DNA of 64,000 bases from Candidatus Zixiibacteriota bacterium. GTDB lineage: Bacteria; Zixibacteria; MSB-5A5; GN15; JACZUZ01. The stretch covers positions 17,721 through 81,720 of the forward strand of contig JAJRPM010000015.1 of NCBI GenBank assembly GCA_024280775.1, given 5' to 3'. Under the pieces are notes generated by a model that ran no database searches, was not told the origin of the DNA, and saw only the letters and a program-made list of their open reading frames with translations. This document shows, piece after piece, positions 59,898 through 64,000 of this stretch (position 1 is the stretch's first letter; every line of letters begins with the position of its first letter). Both the position numbers and the translations under genes were made by a program.

Positions 59898-61807
59898 ACT
59901 TCGGCTCCTTGCTGGAGGACCATGACCGCGGAGTCGCAAGCTTCCGCAATCTCCTCACCGCCATCGGTTGAAAGTTTTTGCAGGAACGCAACTATCTTTT
60001 CGTCATGCATTTCACCCAAGGCATTTATTGCGGCGACGCGGACAGAATTGTCTCCAACGCTAGCCTTTGCTTGTAATTGCGCAATGGATTCTTCACTGTG
60101 AATATTGGCCATCGCCGTAATCACATGGAATTGCATCCATATGTTGTCTTCATTCAGAAACGGAGTTAGAAGCTCGACAGCGCTTTGCGGATGGAATTGC
60201 GCCAGAGCAGTTATCGCCACCCGTTGCACAGCTTCATCTTCATCATTGATTAGTGTCATTAGTTCTTCCACTTTGGGAGCGTCACCCATACGACATAGGG
60301 CCTCCAGCGCGGCTTTGCGAACGAGAGGATCATTGTGTGAGAGCGCTCCATTGAGCGGTTCCTTAACATTATCCTCACCGATCCATCCCAGCGCATTGGC
60401 CGCCAGCCGTTGTCTTTCCGAATCAGTTGATTGTAGGTCATTGGTGAAATGATCGACAATTTGTTGGCCACCAATGGTAACCAAAGCTCCTACACATACT
60501 TCGCGCACATCCCGATACTCATCATCAAGTCCGCGGATTATCATTTCCGCTACTCCATCGTGACCAATCCAGCCAATGCCACGATATGCCGCTGAGCGAA
60601 CATGCCCGACATGATCTTTTACAAGTTCTTTGAGCGTATCTAGCGAAGCCGGGCTTTCGATTCTGCCCAATATCGATGCGACTCTTAGCCGCACCTCAGG
60701 ATCAGGATCCTTCGCCATCGGTAGCAGAGCGTCAACTGTTTCAACACGCATACAATTCAGCAGAGCGTCAAGCAGAGCAACCTTGTCATTTTCTTTGCAT
60801 TGACCTATCTGGCTTAGAATCATTTCGTCAAGATTCATGTGGATATATCTACATTGGGCGATGATTCTCGTCCAAATATCAGACGGAACTTTTCCGACTG
60901 AGAGCAACAACTCATGAACAAGGCCTTCGTCACGCCAAAGCTCTGTATTGCGCAAGGTGAACTTGCAGACATCGTCGTCTTCTTCAATAAGACCTTCCAT
61001 CACAAAAGCGCGTAATCTCTCACCAGAGACATGATTCTTCAGATCTATCCGAATGTTTTCTGTAATGCGCAAAGCTGACTTGAACGCTTCACTTGCCACA
61101 GCCATTGAATCATCATTGATCAACTGCGTTATCTCTTTCAATGCCTGCGGAGAACCAATCGCTCCAAGCGCTTCGGATGCCGTAAAGACCAAAAGTGGCT
61201 CACCCGATTTAAGGTTATCTATCAGGAATGAAATGGCCTCGGGATCTTTGATGCGTCCCAGGGCTTCAATCGCCTGTGGACGAACATCAGCTATCTTTTC
61301 GCCTACGCCAATCAATGCGGAGGTAGCGACAGGGTCTCCAATCAGCCCCAATGCTTCGGCAGCGCTACAACAGACATTTATGTTCTCATCCCACAAGGCT
61401 TGGCTTAGACATTCAACCGCTCTATCATCGCCGATTAGGCCCAAAACATCCGCTATGAATTTGCGCACGTCGTGATCATCATGACCCATCCATTGAATCA
61501 AAGCCGGCACAGTTTCCGAACCGATCCTGACCAGTATTTCAGCGGCAAGGTTACGAGTCGTAATGTTCTCAGCTCCAAGGAACTCAGAAAGTAAGGCCGA
61601 GGTGGTTTCACCACGAACATGCGAAAGCGCGTCAGCGGCAATCTCACGAATATTCGCATTGGTATCCTCCAGAGAGATCACCAAGCCCGCGATCGCTTCA
61701 TCGGAGTCGATAGTCGCAAGTGTCTCGACTGCGTTTTGCCGCGCATTAACATCTTCTGATTGGAGCATATCCAACAACTCCGCAATATCCTGTATAGTCT
61801 GATCCAT
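59894..61807 (-). CDS. HEAT-repeat protein
   Basis: This 637-residue protein is composed almost fully of PBS-lyase/HEAT repeats of about 31 residues: NARQNAVETLATIDSDEAIA, NIREIAADALSHVRGETTSA, DVRKFIADVLGLIGDDRAVE, NVCCSAAEALGLIGDPVATS and so on to VRVAAINALGEMHDEKIVAF. An aperiodic stretch at about 245-345 interrupts them. Such solenoids are protein-binding scaffolds. No catalytic domain, signal or membrane segment is visible. It lies between the kinase-STAS fusion and the receiver (ATGA overlap), so it may join partner switching to the chemotaxis group. Confidence 0.92.
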   Translation of the reverse strand: MDQTIQDIAELLDMLQSEDVNARQNAVETLATIDSDEAIAGLVISLEDTNANIREIAADALSHVRGETTSALLSEFLGAENITTRNLAAEILVRIGSETVPALIQWMGHDDHDVRKFIADVLGLIGDDRAVECLSQALWDENINVCCSAAEALGLIGDPVATSALIGVGEKIADVRPQAIEALGRIKDPEAISFLIDNLKSGEPLLVFTASEALGAIGSPQALKEITQLINDDSMAVASEAFKSALRITENIRIDLKNHVSGERLRAFVMEGLIEEDDDVCKFTLRNTELWRDEGLVHELLLSVGKVPSDIWTRIIAQCRYIHMNLDEMILSQIGQCKENDKVALLDALLNCMRVETVDALLPMAKDPDPEVRLRVASILGRIESPASLDTLKELVKDHVGHVRSAAYRGIGWIGHDGVAEMIIRGLDDEYRDVREVCVGALVTIGGQQIVDHFTNDLQSTDSERQRLAANALGWIGEDNVKEPLNGALSHNDPLVRKAALEALCRMGDAPKVEELMTLINDEDEAVQRVAITALAQFHPQSAVELLTPFLNEDNIWMQFHVITAMANIHSEESIAQLQAKASVGDNSVRVAAINALGEMHDEKIVAFLQKLSTDGGEEIAEACDSAVMVLQQGAEV

Positions 61808-61869
61808 TACTTATCCTTCACACTCTCACTAGAAGACACTGTTACTAGAGCTTTCTACTTGTCGCGGGC

Positions 61870-62745
61870 TCATTGAACAGGAGTGACCGTATCGTAAGAA
61901 GCTATTGCCGATTCTTCGGACTCGTAAATCTCAAAAATGTGAGATAACTGTGTTATCTCGAAAATTTCCGCAACATAGGCGGCAAGGTTGGACATAGTCA
62001 TTCTACCATGCTTCAACCGAGTTTCTTTCATCAACGAAACCAATGCTCCAAGACCAGAGCTGTTGATAAAATCAACTTTTGACAGGTTCAGGTGGATTTT
62101 CACATTTCCAGATTCAAATTCCTGCTGTACTTTTTCTTTCAAAGAGGCGCCTGATGCAAGATCCAGACGACCCGTCATGTTCAGAATTGTGACGTTTCCT
62201 GATTGATTCTTTGTGATGTTCATGTTTTCCTCCTGCGAAATCGGGACTAGAACACTTGACAGCGCCACCCCGATATCTTGTGTGATGTTTCTTTTCTTTT
62301 TCACGCGGTCAAAGACTAATCGAATACTTAGACCACCATTTGTCTCTGTCGATAATTTGACATCGCTTGACCGTTCATAGATCAAGTTGACGCCGCGCCC
62401 TCCCTCATCAAGAGCATTCGGTTTCTTTCGACTTTCAATGTTTATTAAGCCGTCTTTTCCCTCATCTAAGATGTCGGCAACAAATTCCTCCATATTAGCT
62501 GAAAGAGTCAATCTGACCGACTTGGAGGAGACGAGTCCATTGCCATGGATAACGGCATTGTTAAACGCCTCAGAGACACAGAGCTTGATGTCTCTAGCCA
62601 TATCTCCTTCAATCCCATTGTCTTCAAGGAATCTCTCAAGATCACCAAACATTGCCGTTTCCGACTCCAACTGTGATGGATACTCGCGAGCTATGGTATT
62701 GTAGGGCTTGGCGCTATTTGCGCTATCGGCTTTATTAGAGTCCAT
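61870..62745 (-). CDS. Fused RsbW-like serine kinase and STAS anti-sigma antagonist
   Basis: From the ATG at 62745 the protein has 291 residues. The N-terminal half (about 15-155) is a GHKL anti-sigma kinase: KLCVSEAFNNAVIHGNGLVS (N box), ADILDEGKDGL, LDEGGRGVNLIYERSSDVKL. The C-terminal half (175-291) is a STAS domain: NVTILNMTGRLDLASGASLK, HLNLSKVDFINSSGLGALVS with the phosphorylatable serine. Kinase and substrate are normally separate proteins. The STAS part has its own ATG at 62223 behind a perfect AGGAGGA, so a separate 117-residue STAS protein is probably also made. The start overlaps the PP2C gene by 11 bp. Confidence 0.88.
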   Translation of the reverse strand: MDSNKADSANSAKPYNTIAREYPSQLESETAMFGDLERFLEDNGIEGDMARDIKLCVSEAFNNAVIHGNGLVSSKSVRLTLSANMEEFVADILDEGKDGLINIESRKKPNALDEGGRGVNLIYERSSDVKLSTETNGGLSIRLVFDRVKKKRNITQDIGVALSSVLVPISQEENMNITKNQSGNVTILNMTGRLDLASGASLKEKVQQEFESGNVKIHLNLSKVDFINSSGLGALVSLMKETRLKHGRMTMSNLAAYVAEIFEITQLSHIFEIYESEESAIASYDTVTPVQ

Positions 62746-64000
62746 CCCCGCCCCCCGAGACATTTTTGCCAAAAAGTTGGTTTACTCGTATCTGAAGAAC
62801 TGTGAAGTCATCATGAGACTCTTCGCCGGAGCCTTGAGCGAATTCTGTAATTGAAGACTGCAATGAGTCACAGAATTTCTGCGGTGAATCAGAGGAGTGT
62901 TTCATTACGTACTCTCTTGTTCTCTCGCGCCCAAACAGTTTTCCAGCGCGGTCTTCTGATTCTGTAACGCCGTCACTAACGATAGTCACCGTATCACCTT
63001 CTTTGACGGTAAGTTGTCCTTCTTTGAATTTCAAACCCTCGAATTGTCCAACTATTGTACCGCCCAACGCCAATTCGTCTATCGAATCATCAGTTTTCTT
63101 GTAGTGTAAAGCTGGAACGTGCCCGCCATTGCAATAGGTCAGAGTTCCGACTTCCAAATCAAATTTGCCGAACCATATCGTCGCGAACATTGCCCGATCT
63201 TTGATAATACCTTCCGAAAGAGTGTCATTGAGCCGTCCCGCCAACTCTGCGACTGACATCTGGGGCTCATAACGCAACAAGGACTTAATAATTCCAGCGC
63301 AAGCTGACATCACTAAAGCCGATCCGACACCCTTACTTGAGACATCACCTAGAATCACAACAAACTGCCTATCCGGTAGTGGGATTATTTCGTAAAAATC
63401 CCCGCCAACTTCACGAGCCGAGGCATATACTACACCTATGTCAACTCCTGGATGTTCAAGGGCTGTTCCGGGCAAAATAGTAGCTTGCACTTCGCGCGCG
63501 ATTGAAAGGTCTTGCTCCATTTGTTGCTTCTTGAGAGCTTCGGACAACAGTCTTGAGTTCTCCAAGGCTACACCCAAAAAGTGATTGAGAGACTCCAGAG
63601 TCTCCTTGTCGGAATTATCGAAAATCTCGCCGCGCTCTTTGTTGAGAATCACAACCAAGCCACTTTTTCCTTCATGTGAGCGGATAGGAACTGCGAGCAT
63701 ACTAGTGACATTTGCCCGTGAGTTTGGGGCGATAGTTGCAGAGTTGATAAGAAAACTCTCATCGGAGTTTCGATAAGCCTCAATTAGGGGGTTATCCGGC
63801 GCAACATACAGTTCCGCCAACAGCGCCCCGTCCATTCCCCACGCTATCTTGGTCAGCAATTCGCCATCTTCTTCAAGGAAGATCGCGCCTACTTCTCCCG
63901 AGACCGCACGCAGACTCATTTCCATCACGACAGTCATGACCTTGTCGATATCCATGATTGAGGCGATAATGGCGCCCATCGTCTCAATGTCTTTCAGGCG
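62735..64000 (-). CDS. GAF-PP2C (SpoIIE/RsbU-type) phosphatase, N-terminus outside window
   Basis: At least 421 residues; the frame stays open to the window edge (RLKDIETMGAIIASIMDIDK), so the true start lies outside. A GAF domain covers about 10-160 of the visible part (VGAIFLEEDGELLTKIAWGM, VTSMLAVPIRSHEGKSGLVV). The PP2C domain follows: QDLSIAREVQATILPG, ASAREVGGDFYEIIPL, VVILGDVSSKGVGSALVMSA, LTYCNGGHVPALHYKK, TIVSDGVTESEDRAGKLFG and DDFTVLQI, with the metal-binding aspartates. It would dephosphorylate the STAS domain encoded next. The GAF ligand is unknown. Confidence 0.93.
   Translation of the reverse strand, partial: RLKDIETMGAIIASIMDIDKVMTVVMEMSLRAVSGEVGAIFLEEDGELLTKIAWGMDGALLAELYVAPDNPLIEAYRNSDESFLINSATIAPNSRANVTSMLAVPIRSHEGKSGLVVILNKERGEIFDNSDKETLESLNHFLGVALENSRLLSEALKKQQMEQDLSIAREVQATILPGTALEHPGVDIGVVYASAREVGGDFYEIIPLPDRQFVVILGDVSSKGVGSALVMSACAGIIKSLLRYEPQMSVAELAGRLNDTLSEGIIKDRAMFATIWFGKFDLEVGTLTYCNGGHVPALHYKKTDDSIDELALGGTIVGQFEGLKFKEGQLTVKEGDTVTIVSDGVTESEDRAGKLFGRERTREYVMKHSSDSPQKFCDSLQSSITEFAQGSGEESHDDFTVLQIRVNQLFGKNVSGGGDGL

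Overview
The window is a stretch of bacterial chromosome from a motile diderm. Almost every gene lies on the minus strand. The flagellum has P and L rings (FlgI, FlgH, FlgA), so there is an outer membrane. The secreted protein at 40205-41623 ends in a sorting tail with the sequence NFPNPFNPTT, which is typical of the FCB superphylum (Zixibacteria, Latescibacteria, Marinimicrobia and relatives). I favour a Zixibacteria-like lineage, but no rRNA or species-level marker is present to prove it.

Layout. 1-4201: isoprenoid and nuclease genes (dxs partial, ispA, xseB, xseA) with a SIR2-like gene inserted between dxs and ispA. 4354-9449: uvrC, a NlpC/P60 lipoprotein, a UbiA-type prenyltransferase, cdsA and uppS. 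9450-11334: a tandem repeat, a gene remnant, a secreted unknown and a plus-strand CBS-pair protein. 11423-16015: translation genes (frr, pyrH, tsf, rpsB, rpsI, rplM). 16338-18106: a SprT-like protease and mtnA. 18107-18724: intergenic palindromic repeats. 18725-39297: flagellin, a glycosylation island, fliW, flgL, a 57-residue small gene, csrA, flgK, flgN, flgJ, flgI, flgH, flgA, flgG and flgF. 39518-41623: a cysteine-rich unknown and a plus-strand secreted protein. 41685-48786: fliJ, fliI, fliH, fliG, fliF, fliE, an unknown, flgC and flgB. 49040-53718: motB, motA and a sigma-54 two-component pair of FlrBC/FleSR type. 53904-64000: cheB, cheA, cheZ, cheY, a second single-receiver protein, cheR, a third receiver, a HEAT-repeat protein, a fused RsbW-like/STAS protein and a PP2C phosphatase cut by the right edge.

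How it works together. Promoter motifs I can read suggest a three-tier flagellar hierarchy. The sigma-54 activator and its kinase are encoded here. Two sigma-54 promoters, sharing an upstream block, precede the early operons flgB-fliJ and flgF-flgJ. Sigma-28 type promoters with identical 8-11-8 geometry precede flgN-flgK, motAB and, more weakly, fliC. CsrA and FliW are both present, and the fliC leader carries a near-consensus CsrA site plus a GGA in its Shine-Dalgarno sequence, so flagellin translation is probably controlled by the FliW-CsrA switch. The glycosylation island between fliW and fliC probably decorates flagellin. The chemotaxis genes are followed by a partner-switching module (PP2C, kinase-STAS fusion, HEAT protein, receiver) with tight spacing to the che genes.

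Absent from the window: flgD, flgE, fliK, fliM/N, the fliPQR/flhAB export gate, fliA, cheW and chemoreceptors. No tRNA, rRNA, CRISPR array or insertion sequence was recognised.
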